From Pontibacter sp. E15-1 (GTDB taxonomy: Bacteria; Bacteroidota; Bacteroidia; Cytophagales; Hymenobacteraceae): a DNA stretch of 64,000 bases. The translations under genes and the position numbers were made by a program. The stretch spans positions 54,504 through 118,503 of the forward strand of contig NZ_JAKVIR010000017.1 in assembly GCF_022601975.1 (NCBI RefSeq). Direction: 5' to 3'. Of this stretch, positions 1 to 8,159 are shown in pieces (position 1 is the first letter of the stretch; each line of letters opens with the position of its first letter). Below the pieces are notes generated by a model. That model saw only the letters and a program-made list of their open reading frames with translations, did no database searches and was not told the origin of the DNA.

Positions 1-211
1 TAGCCAGCTGAGCTAATCCCCCATGTGTTTTTTTCTGGCTTGTTTCAGCTTTCCTATCCGGTACGATGACCTTCCCGAAAGCCTTCGGGACGCTCTAGCC
101 AGCTGAGCTAATCCCCCATGTGTTTTTTTCTGGCTTGTTTCAGCTTTCCTATCCGGTACGATGACCTTCCCGGAAGCCTTCGGGACGCTCTAGCCAGCTG
201 AGCTAATCCCC
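1..211 (-). repeat. 95-bp tandem repeat derived from the 5' half of a tRNA
   Basis: Two full 95-bp units (1-95 and 96-190) are followed by a partial third copy (191-211). They differ at a single position, 78 versus 173. Read on the minus strand, each unit begins GGGGGATTAGCTCAGCTGGC, a typical tRNA acceptor 5' strand and D-arm of the tRNA-Ala type. Next comes an anticodon-arm-like hairpin with a 5-bp stem (TCCCG/CGGGA) but an 8-nt loop, then AGGTC as in a variable loop. After that the tRNA resemblance stops: there is no proper T-arm, no 3' acceptor strand and no CCA. The array runs off the left edge, so an intact tRNA could lie outside. Seen: the repeat and the tRNA half. Inferred: origin by duplication of a tRNA 5' part. 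Confidence 0.8.
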
Positions 212-272
212 TTGTGTGGCACAAAAATAGAACAATTATTTTAGATGCAAAACATCCGGCGCAAAATTTATT

Positions 273-312
273 AAAAAGAAAAGGGGCAGCGTGTGCTGCC
301 CCTTTTCTTTTT
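273..312 (-). terminator. Intrinsic terminator of the Oar-like receptor gene
   Basis: A perfect inverted repeat with GGGGCAGC/GCTGCCCC at its core is flanked by A-rich and T-rich arms, around a GTGT loop. It lies just past the stop codon of the minus-strand receptor gene. The A and T tracts on both sides would let it work in either direction. Confidence 0.85.
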
Positions 313-326
313 AAAGCGTGTGCCGC

Positions 327-3300
327 TTAGTTGAAGATATAACGCACACCAACCTGCGCTTTCCAGCGCGAAATGTCGCTGGTGTTGTCACGGAAAGTCT
401 TTGAAAGTGGCGACTCAGTGCTTGCGTTCAGGTAAGGGAATGCCAGCTGTGGTTTGCCTGCTGCATCATAACCCTTAAATGCTAACAAGCTTGTTCTGTT
501 CACAGACTGCACAATGCTCCAGTTTTTGTTGACCAGGTTACCTGCGTTGAAAATGTCGATGCTCAGTTGCAAGGTGTTTTTCTTAGAGCCTATGTTGGTG
601 AACAGGTCCTGGAGTAAGCGCACATCCAGACGTGTGGTCATTGGGGTAGTGCCACCATTGCGCTCGGCATACTGCCCTCTTCTGGAACTCAGGTAATCAT
701 CCTGCCGGATGAAAGCATCTAACTGGTTCCAAATTTGGCCCGCATCACGGGTGTCGTTGGCATCGGCAGCAACAAGTGCAATTTCGCTTGCATCTCTAGG
801 GACATAAATCAGGTCGTTAGAGGACTGTCCATCACCATTGATGTCGCCAGAGTATGTATAGGAGAACTGGTTGCCAGAAGAAATCTCGTAGAAGGCAGAG
901 ATAGAAGTGCCTAAGTGGCCCAGATACTCTCTTCTGTAAGAAAGGGCAAGGATTGCCCTGTGCTTGGTCAGAAAGTTAGAGTACGACACCACGTTCGCGT
1001 TCGGGTCGCCGGAAATTTGTCTGTCTCTCCAGATAGAGTTGGCAATGCTGCCACCGTCATTTACTGAACGTGCGTCAGAGTAGGTATAGGCTGCGCTTGC
1101 AAACAAACCGTTCGTGAAAGACTTCTGCAGTTGGCCAGTCAGGGTATAGGAGTAACCCTTGTTTGAGTTGTCCATTATAATCGCATCGCTTATGTTGGAG
1201 TTGATGCGGTTTTGGAACACTAACTTGCCTTTGTCATAAACCGGGACACCATCGGCGTCAAGCTTGTAATAGATAGGGCGATTGTCAGCGCCTTTGGCTG
1301 TGCCAGATGCGTTTGGCAGGTTCGCGTTTCTGTGGTAAACAGAGTTCACGTCTTTGGTGAGGATACCCTCTAAAGTGGCTACTAAACCAAACGGCAACTG
1401 CTTGTCAACGGCCAGGTTGCTTCTCCATACCTGCGGGAACTTAAAGTCGTTCGACGTAACGGCCAGATTGTAGCTGGCGGCGGCGCCTGCGTCCTGAGGT
1501 ATATAGGCTGTCACATCAGAATTGAACGGACGATCGGTAGGGTTGTTCTGTGTGAAAGAGCCGAACAGCACACCGTTGTTTGATGCCTGGTTAGAAACCC
1601 ATACAAACGGAACGCGGCCAGTGAAGATACCTGTACCACCACGCACCTGCGTGCTGGCATCACCTGTTACATCCCAGTTAAAGCCTACGCGAGGAGACCA
1701 GAGTATTCTGGTGTCAGGCATCTTGCTAACATCAATTTTCTCGCCGTTGCGGAACTCCATATCCTCTACGGCAGGGTTCTTCAGCAGCTCAGAGTTAAAG
1801 ATGGGAATGTCTGCGCGTATGCCGCCTGTAAGCTTCAGGTTGTTCAGGACAGACCACTCATCCTGGGCATAGAAGCCAAGCTGCATGGCCTTGATGACAG
1901 CAAATGGGAACGCGCCGCCTTCTACCGCTGAGTACTGTAACTGGTATTGCTTTGCATTAGACACGCCGTTGTTCGCACTTTCATAAAAATCATCGAGCGA
2001 GGCAAAACGATAGCGGCCGTAGTAGTTCGGGGCGAAACCGTTCACGAATCTGTAGGCCTCATTTGCAGTGCCCAGCGTCACAACGTGCTTCCCAGCAAAG
2101 ATAGAGAAGTTGTCGCTAAACTGGTATACATCAGAGTCTAGCCTGTTGTTGGCAGAGAAAGGCTCGTAACCAAAGGCAGTGTAGCTGGAGCCATTGCCGT
2201 TCTCGATGTCAACCAAAGGGAAAATACCGCCGCTGCTCTCGCGGAAATCACGGAATCCGGTATACCCAACGATCATGTTGTTGGCAAATTTGCTGCCGAG
2301 GCGGCTGTTTAACTCTGCTATATACGAGTTAAGGTTGTTGTTGATGATATAGAACGAAGACTTGAAAGGAAGCCCGGTTATGCTTGGCTGACGGCCATCT
2401 CCTGGGGCTCCGCTATTAGAAGCCGGGATATCTTTCCAGGACTTGAGGTAGTTGTACTTGAAAGAGAAAGTGTGGTTCTTGTTGATGTTCCAGTCCAGTT
2501 TGGTGTTTACCTTGTTGTTGTAGGTCTCCATGTTGTAACCCTCGTAAGGGCCGGTCTCATAGCCAAACTTGTCTTTGAGGAACTTGCTCAGCTCATCGAG
2601 TTGAGCGGCCTCAGCGTTTGAAACGTTTGAGCCAGACACGCCCGGGCGGCTTGCGATGAAGCTGGAGCCTGGGGCAGACTGTCTTTCCTGCTCATAATTC
2701 ACAAAGAAGAACAACTTGTCTTTCACGATAGGGCCGCCGATACGGGCACCGCGCTGTGATAGCGTGAACTCCTGCTTTGGTACTCTCGTGTCGCCAACGT
2801 TACGGCCAACGAAGTCTTCGTTACGGCCAAACATGTAAATAGAGCCTTTAAACTCGTTAGTGCCGCTGCGCGTCACGGCGTTGATGCCAGCACCAGTAAA
2901 GCCACCCTGCCGCACATCATAAGGAGCCAGGTTTACCTGGATCTGCTCAATGGCATCAAGTGAAATCGGCTGGGCACCTGTCTGTGAACCAACGTTTGCC
3001 TGCAGGCCAAACGAGTTGTTGAAAAGGGCACCGTCGATCGTGGTGTTGTTGTAACCTGAACTGCGTCCGCCGAAGGAGTTGCCATTAGCTTGTGGCGTAA
3101 GGCGCGTGTAGTCCTGAAGGCTACGGCTCAGTGTAGGCAGTTTCTCAATCTGATCGCGCGAAACGTTGGTGGCAGCACCTGTACGGTCAGCGTTGATCAC
3201 ATTGTCTTTTCTACTTACTACTTCAACCTCGCTTAAGTTAACATTGCCTGATGTGAAGCGAATGTCGAGGGTAAGGTTTTGGCCCAGCTTCAGCGTGATG

Positions 3301-3587
3301 TTATCGAAGCGTTGCTCCTGATACCCAACGTAGCTGGTTTTAACGGTGTATGGCCCACCCACGCGCATGTTCTGGAAGTTATAACGGCCATCTGCGTTAG
3401 TTCCCGCCACATACTGGGTGTTAGTAGGAGTATGTACCGCAATCACGGTGGCTCCCGGAAGCGCTTCTCCGCTTTCGTCGGTAATCCTGCCGTTCATGGC
3501 GGAAGTGGTGCTTCCTTGTGCCCAGCTATACTGAGTGGTCAGTAGCATTGCCAGAACAAGACACAATGTACTATAAAACTTTTTCAT
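327..3587 (-). CDS. Oar-like TonB-dependent outer-membrane receptor with carboxypeptidase-regulatory-like domain
   Basis: This is a predicted outer-membrane beta-barrel receptor, about 1086 residues from the chosen start. The start at 3587 (MKKFYSTLCLVL...) gives a clean Sec signal peptide ending near YSWAQG; the longer frame to 3641 adds 18 residues ahead of the signal and was rejected. After the signal comes a carboxypeptidase-regulatory-like Ig fold (GRITDESGEALPGATVIAV), then a plug region and a long barrel ending in aromatic residues (YIFN). The large size and layout match the Oar (OmpA-related adhesion receptor) group. A paralogue at 8160-11285 has an almost identical N-terminal domain. 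A promoter match (3612-3641) lies upstream and a terminator (273-312) downstream, so it is probably monocistronic. The substrate cannot be told from sequence. Confidence 0.9.
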   Translation of the reverse strand: MKKFYSTLCLVLAMLLTTQYSWAQGSTTSAMNGRITDESGEALPGATVIAVHTPTNTQYVAGTNADGRYNFQNMRVGGPYTVKTSYVGYQEQRFDNITLKLGQNLTLDIRFTSGNVNLSEVEVVSRKDNVINADRTGAATNVSRDQIEKLPTLSRSLQDYTRLTPQANGNSFGGRSSGYNNTTIDGALFNNSFGLQANVGSQTGAQPISLDAIEQIQVNLAPYDVRQGGFTGAGINAVTRSGTNEFKGSIYMFGRNEDFVGRNVGDTRVPKQEFTLSQRGARIGGPIVKDKLFFFVNYEQERQSAPGSSFIASRPGVSGSNVSNAEAAQLDELSKFLKDKFGYETGPYEGYNMETYNNKVNTKLDWNINKNHTFSFKYNYLKSWKDIPASNSGAPGDGRQPSITGLPFKSSFYIINNNLNSYIAELNSRLGSKFANNMIVGYTGFRDFRESSGGIFPLVDIENGNGSSYTAFGYEPFSANNRLDSDVYQFSDNFSIFAGKHVVTLGTANEAYRFVNGFAPNYYGRYRFASLDDFYESANNGVSNAKQYQLQYSAVEGGAFPFAVIKAMQLGFYAQDEWSVLNNLKLTGGIRADIPIFNSELLKNPAVEDMEFRNGEKIDVSKMPDTRILWSPRVGFNWDVTGDASTQVRGGTGIFTGRVPFVWVSNQASNNGVLFGSFTQNNPTDRPFNSDVTAYIPQDAGAAASYNLAVTSNDFKFPQVWRSNLAVDKQLPFGLVATLEGILTKDVNSVYHRNANLPNASGTAKGADNRPIYYKLDADGVPVYDKGKLVFQNRINSNISDAIIMDNSNKGYSYTLTGQLQKSFTNGLFASAAYTYSDARSVNDGGSIANSIWRDRQISGDPNANVVSYSNFLTKHRAILALSYRREYLGHLGTSISAFYEISSGNQFSYTYSGDINGDGQSSNDLIYVPRDASEIALVAADANDTRDAGQIWNQLDAFIRQDDYLSSRRGQYAERNGGTTPMTTRLDVRLLQDLFTNIGSKKNTLQLSIDIFNAGNLVNKNWSIVQSVNRTSLLAFKGYDAAGKPQLAFPYLNASTESPLSKTFRDNTSDISRWKAQVGVRYIFN

Positions 3588-3611
3588 AAAGGGGTTGGTT
3601 GATTTTGCCCG

Positions 3612-3641
3612 CAAAAGTATGCCGCTATTTCCTATTTCCAA
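3612..3641 (-). promoter_or_regulatory. Predicted Bacteroidota promoter of the first Oar-like receptor
   Basis: On the minus strand TTG (3641-3639) is followed after 19 bases by TACTTTTG (3619-3612). This fits the Bacteroidota consensus TTG, 17-23 bases, TAnnTTTG. The expected transcript start is about 15-20 bases ahead of the ATG at 3587, which supports that start over the longer ORF. Confidence 0.6.
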
Positions 3642-4218
3642 GCACTCTGAAATTATTTATTTGTTACCAAAAGGCGAGTATTCGGGTATGCAAATTAAAG
3701 TTCAACCATTATTTAGGAAAGGTGCCGCTACGGACTGAGGATCTACAGCTTAAGCAACCCCTAAGGCAGTCGGACCAATAGGGCATATATGGTATGATTT
3801 TAATATAGCATGCTCCCCCCGGAAGCATGGGAGGCAACGCGTAAGAACCGTTTTTTATACCCCAAACCAATAGCGGTGCTTCAGGCCGGGCACGGCAGAA
3901 TCGGAACGGAAAAAGGCGGTAGCGCATCTGCACTACAGAAACAGGCGCTACGGTGTCTGTTTATTCGGAATAAGGAAAGCAAAAGCCTTTTATATAAAGC
4001 AGGTGTATGAGTAAAATGCAAAAACCAAAATAGAGTGAGTGAGTGATGACATTCATTTTTCGGGGAAAATTATTGGTCCGGATAAAATTTATTCAATACT
4101 GTGCCCTGAGTACGATTTTTAATAATCAAAACCAAAATTATCAACTAGATATATTTTATATCACTTTTTATTGTTTATATATTTACTTATTTATAATCAA
4201 GGTTAACAAAATGTTAAT
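3642..4218. other. Long gene-free stretch between divergent receptor genes
   Basis: The whole spacer between the two divergent receptor genes is 3588-4319, and it carries a predicted promoter at each end. In between I see no convincing gene: the small ORFs at 3810-4010 and 4043-4225 look random in composition and have no recognisable motif. The last 250 bases are strongly AT-rich, as expected for a promoter-proximal region. No riboswitch-like structure such as a cobalamin element was recognised. Confidence 0.5.
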
Positions 4219-4252
4219 TTGTTAAATAATCAAAACAGAAGACTTATCTTTG
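4219..4252 (+). promoter_or_regulatory. Predicted promoter of the TonB receptor/lipoprotein unit
   Basis: TTG (4219-4221) and TATCTTTG (4245-4252) are separated by 23 bases, at the upper end of the Bacteroidota consensus spacing. The implied transcript start near 4258 leaves a leader of about 60 nt before the ATG at 4320. Confidence 0.6.
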
Positions 4253-4319
4253 CCCGCAATCAGAGAAACCATAACATCCTATACATCAATTATCCTATCT
4301 CACAACCAAATCTAGCTAA

Positions 4320-6884
4320 ATGAAAAAGTGTTTACTTTTTGTCTTTGCACTCGTGATATCTTCCGCGAATGCAGTAGGTGCTTTTGCTCAGGGAACGGTG
4401 ACCGGTAAAATTGTTGACGCAACAACAAAAGAGCCACTGCCCGGAGCAACAGTGATCCTGAAAGGAACAGAGCGCGCTGTTCCGGCGTCATTGGACGGCT
4501 CGTTCCAGATCAAGATAGACGACCCGAACGCGGCTATTCTGGTGAACTTTGTTGGTTATCTGCAAAAGGAGGTTGCGCTTGGCAACGTGAACGGCAACAA
4601 GAACCTGGGGGCTATCCTTATGGAGTCTAACGTGACGTCGATTAACGAGGTGTTGATTACGGCCAACTCTTACGCCATCGATCGCGAGACGCCGGTTGCC
4701 ATGTCTACTATCAGCAGCGAGATCATCTCAGAGAAAGCCTCTAACCAGGAATTCCCGGAGCTTTTGAAGGGTACGCCAGGGGTATATGCCACAAAGCAGG
4801 GTGGCGGTTTTGGAGACTCCCGCATTAACCTGCGTGGTTTCCAGAGCGAGAACGTGGCCGTGATGATCAACGGCGTGCCGGTGAACGACATGGAGAACGG
4901 ACGCGTGTACTGGTCTAACTGGGCCGGTCTGACGGATGTTACCAAGTCGATGCAGGTGCAGCGCGGTCTGGGTGCCTCTAAAGTAGCGGTGCCCTCTATC
5001 GGTGGCACCATCAACATCATCACCAAAACAACGGATGCCACGAAAGGCGGTTCCCTGTTCTACGGCATCGGTAATAACGGTTACAACAAGCTGGGCTTCT
5101 CATTTGCCACTGGCTTATCAGAGAACGGCTGGGCATTTGCCGCTTCCGGCTCTAAAACAGAAGGTAACGGTTGGGCCGAGGGATTGCAGTTTGAGGGGTA
5201 TAACTACTTCTTCAACATCTCGAAGCTGATCAACGACAAACACACGATTTCCCTGACTGGTTTCGGCGCGCCGCAATACCACGGGCAACGCCAGAGCCGC
5301 AAGTATATCCAGGAGTATAGAAACGCGCCCCAAGGCCTGCGTTGGAACCCTGACTGGGGCGTGAAAGACGGTGAGGTGGTAAACGTAGAGGATAACTTCT
5401 ACCACAAGCCGCAGATCTCCCTGAACCACTACTGGACAATCGATGCGTCTTCTTTCCTTTCAACTGCTGTGTATGTGTCTAAGGGCACAGGCGGTGGCGG
5501 CGGCATCACTACAGACCGTTCCCTAAACGTGGACACGATCAGAACAGGCGATATGTACTCTCCTTATGACCTGGACCAGGTAGTTGACATCAACGGAAAC
5601 TCCGTGGACGGCCATGCAAGAGCATACCAGTATGCTTCGCGCAACGACCATACCTGGGTAGGAGCCCTTTCTACTTACCAGAAGAGCCTAAACGCTAACT
5701 TCAACATTTTGGGTGGCGCTGACCTGCGTTATTACAAGGGGATGCACTTCAGAGAAGTATATGACCTGCTTGGTGCGGATTACGTGCTGGACAACTCAAA
5801 CGTGAACAACCCGAACAACAAAGCGCGTGTGGGCGACAAGATCAGCTACAACAACGACGGCGTGGTGCTTTGGGAGGGCGGCTTCCTGCAGGGCGAATAC
5901 ACAGACGGAACGCTTTCTGCTTTCGTTTCCCTGGCAGCCTCCAACACATCTTACAAGCGTATCGACTACTTCCAGTATACGGAAGGAAACCAGGAGACAG
6001 ATTTCCAGAACTTCTTCGGATACCAGGTAAAGGGCGGTGCTAACTACAACCTGACGGAGAACCACAATGTGTTCGCCAACCTCGGTTACTTCGAGAAAGC
6101 ACCTTTCTTCGATGCTGTTTTTCTGAACAACGAGAATATCATCAACAAAGACGCTGTAAACGAGAAGATCCTGAGCTACGAGCTGGGTTACGGTTTCAGA
6201 AGCCCAACCCTGAGCGGTAACATTAACCTGTACCGCACTGCCTGGAACGACCGATCGTTCACAAGAGCCATCACGGGCCAGAGCGGCGAGCTTTTCTTCG
6301 CCAACCTGTTGGGTGTGGATGCCCTGCACCAGGGTGTTGAGCTGGACTTCACGTACCAGCCAACCTCCAAACTGAACATCAGGGGTATGGCCTCTGTGGG
6401 CGACTGGACATGGCGCAATAACATCGACGAGGTGACTGTATTCAACGAAGACAGAACGCAGTCAGAGACTTTCGGCCCGATGTACATGAAAGGCCTGAAA
6501 GTGGGTGACGCTGCCCAGACAACGGCTGCCCTCGGTGCCACCTACAAAGTGTTAGACGACCTGAAAGTGGGTGTGGATTACAATTACTACACAGACTTCT
6601 TCGCCCAGTTCGACCCAACTACACTCAGAGACCCAGGTATCGAGGTATGGGAAGTGCCTTCTTACTCGCTGCTTGACCTGAACGCTGTGTTCAAGTTTAA
6701 GGTGGCTGGTCTGAAAACCTCACTTTATGCCAATGTAAACAATGTGCTGGACGTGGAGTACATCTCTGATGCCCAGAACGGAGACACAGGCCTGGACGAA
6801 GACAAGAACGGCGACGCACTTGGCTCAACCGTGTTCTTCGGAACGGGCAGAACCTGGACAACTGGCCTGAAAATCAATTTCTAA
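4320..6884 (+). CDS. TonB-dependent receptor (854 aa)
   Basis: This is an outer-membrane active-transport receptor. A signal peptide (about residues 1-24, ending AFAQG) is followed by a carboxypeptidase-regulatory-like domain (GTVTGKIVDATTKEPLPGAT) at about 25-110. The plug domain has the usual ETPVAMSTIS...LRGFQSENVAVMINGVPVND pattern at about 120-235. The 22-stranded barrel ends GRTWTTGLKINF. At 854 aa it is shorter than the Oar-type receptors in this window and closer to classical siderophore/small-ligand receptors than to SusC. It is followed after 23 bp by a lipoprotein gene (6908-8074) on the same transcript, so the two probably act as a receptor/surface-lipoprotein pair. The ligand is unknown. 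Confidence 0.92.
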   Translation: MKKCLLFVFALVISSANAVGAFAQGTVTGKIVDATTKEPLPGATVILKGTERAVPASLDGSFQIKIDDPNAAILVNFVGYLQKEVALGNVNGNKNLGAILMESNVTSINEVLITANSYAIDRETPVAMSTISSEIISEKASNQEFPELLKGTPGVYATKQGGGFGDSRINLRGFQSENVAVMINGVPVNDMENGRVYWSNWAGLTDVTKSMQVQRGLGASKVAVPSIGGTINIITKTTDATKGGSLFYGIGNNGYNKLGFSFATGLSENGWAFAASGSKTEGNGWAEGLQFEGYNYFFNISKLINDKHTISLTGFGAPQYHGQRQSRKYIQEYRNAPQGLRWNPDWGVKDGEVVNVEDNFYHKPQISLNHYWTIDASSFLSTAVYVSKGTGGGGGITTDRSLNVDTIRTGDMYSPYDLDQVVDINGNSVDGHARAYQYASRNDHTWVGALSTYQKSLNANFNILGGADLRYYKGMHFREVYDLLGADYVLDNSNVNNPNNKARVGDKISYNNDGVVLWEGGFLQGEYTDGTLSAFVSLAASNTSYKRIDYFQYTEGNQETDFQNFFGYQVKGGANYNLTENHNVFANLGYFEKAPFFDAVFLNNENIINKDAVNEKILSYELGYGFRSPTLSGNINLYRTAWNDRSFTRAITGQSGELFFANLLGVDALHQGVELDFTYQPTSKLNIRGMASVGDWTWRNNIDEVTVFNEDRTQSETFGPMYMKGLKVGDAAQTTAALGATYKVLDDLKVGVDYNYYTDFFAQFDPTTLRDPGIEVWEVPSYSLLDLNAVFKFKVAGLKTSLYANVNNVLDVEYISDAQNGDTGLDEDKNGDALGSTVFFGTGRTWTTGLKINF

Positions 6885-6907
6885 AAAAGTAGAAAAAGCG
6901 AAGCAAC

Positions 6908-8074
6908 ATGAAAAAGCATTTATATATAGTAGCCTCTTTCGTAGCCCTGTTGTTCACAGCCTGCGACCCGATGGAAGAGGTATATGACGAGCTGGACGAG
7001 CAAGCGGCTTACTCCAAAGACATCGCCGTGACCTTGACAGCCGACCAGTACGAGGCGGTGGAGGATGCCGACGGCGTGCCCGCTTATGTGTGGGAAGACA
7101 ATTATTTCGCTTCTGAGGAAGAGGCCGCCGGGATCATCCCGATGATCCTGAACGAGAGCTACCCGCAGCTGGAGAGGGGCAGCATTGCCCAGGTGACGTA
7201 CAACAAGCTGGTGGTGCCGTTCTCCAACACCTTCGTGAAAACCTTCTCCGAGTACACCGTAACAGAAGGCGACTACGACGCGCTGGGCTTCGCCTTTGGT
7301 AACTTCAGCAAATACAGCGAGATCGTGGCCTTCCTGGAGTACAGATACCCGGATGTGGCGGAGAAAGACCTGGTTGAGCTGACGTATACCTGGTACAACG
7401 GCTCTGCCAATCCATCTACCTATGAGGTAACGGATCGCTTCTTCTACATCAACGGCAACTGGGAAGATGCTTATTTGGTGTCGCAGGCTGATTATGAGTC
7501 TGTAAACCACACCAACTACACTTTCTCTTCTTCGGACGGCGATAACTTCCCGCTATACCTGGATAAGTTTTTGAGAGCGAACATCCTGGGCGCAACCGCC
7601 GGCGACGTGCAATATGTGAGCTACGCCTACTACAGCAGCTCCAGCAAAACCACCTCACAGCGCGTCACCGCCATGCTATATGACGGCACGCGCTGGATTA
7701 AGCTGGACGATAACGTGACTGCCAATGCCACCATACAGTTCAAGAAAGAGGCAAACGGCACCTGGAAGCCGGACCTGAGCATCAAGTATACGCTGACCGG
7801 GGCTGATTATGGCTTCATCGGTAATGCCGCCAACGGTTTTGGCACATCCGCCAGCCGAGACAACCTGAACGCGTTTGGCAACATCAACACCTCCAGCTGG
7901 TCAGACGAGGCGATCGTGCAGGCTTTAGCCGCGGTGCTGAAAATGCGCTTCCCGGATGTAGAAGCAGGCCAGAAGATAGCTGTGACCTACGACACCTACC
8001 CGGCTGGCTTGCTGCAGAAAACCTTTGTGATGCGGGAAACCGGGGAGTTCACCGAGGCGCAGGAAGGCGAGTAG
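6908..8074 (+). CDS. Surface lipoprotein made of four internal repeats, partner of the TonB receptor
   Basis: The 388-aa protein has a lipoprotein signal ending LLFTAC, with Cys19 as the likely lipidated residue. I do not recognise a named family with certainty. The mature part contains four related segments, starting near residues 41 (TLTADQYEAV), 117 (TVTEGDYDAL), 190 (LVSQADYESV) and 295 (TLTGADYGFI). Each is followed by a helix-like stretch with a YP or FP pair and then a strand such as VTYNKL, LTYTWY, VSYAYY or VTYDTY. It follows the receptor gene by 23 bp and is closed by a strong terminator, so the two are an operon. By analogy with SusCD-like pairs it may bind or present the receptor ligand; that is inference. 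Confidence 0.75.
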   Translation: MKKHLYIVASFVALLFTACDPMEEVYDELDEQAAYSKDIAVTLTADQYEAVEDADGVPAYVWEDNYFASEEEAAGIIPMILNESYPQLERGSIAQVTYNKLVVPFSNTFVKTFSEYTVTEGDYDALGFAFGNFSKYSEIVAFLEYRYPDVAEKDLVELTYTWYNGSANPSTYEVTDRFFYINGNWEDAYLVSQADYESVNHTNYTFSSSDGDNFPLYLDKFLRANILGATAGDVQYVSYAYYSSSSKTTSQRVTAMLYDGTRWIKLDDNVTANATIQFKKEANGTWKPDLSIKYTLTGADYGFIGNAANGFGTSASRDNLNAFGNINTSSWSDEAIVQALAAVLKMRFPDVEAGQKIAVTYDTYPAGLLQKTFVMRETGEFTEAQEGE

Positions 8075-8101
8075 CGTTCCCGATACCCGATACCCCATAC
8101 T

Positions 8102-8140
8102 AGCGAAGCCTCCCGGCATACCGGGAGGCTTCGCTGTTTT
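8102..8140 (+). terminator. Strong intrinsic terminator after the receptor/lipoprotein operon
   Basis: A 15-bp perfect stem (AGCGAAGCCTCCCGG and its complement) with a CATA loop is followed by GTTTTT. It sits between convergent genes. Confidence 0.9.
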
Positions 8141-8159
8141 TAAGGCTGACCTGATGGGC

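Noticed and set aside
3810..4225. Two small plus-strand ORFs in the spacer between divergent receptors
   Set aside because: No signal, motif or start context, and one is highly AT-rich. Better explained as spacer DNA.
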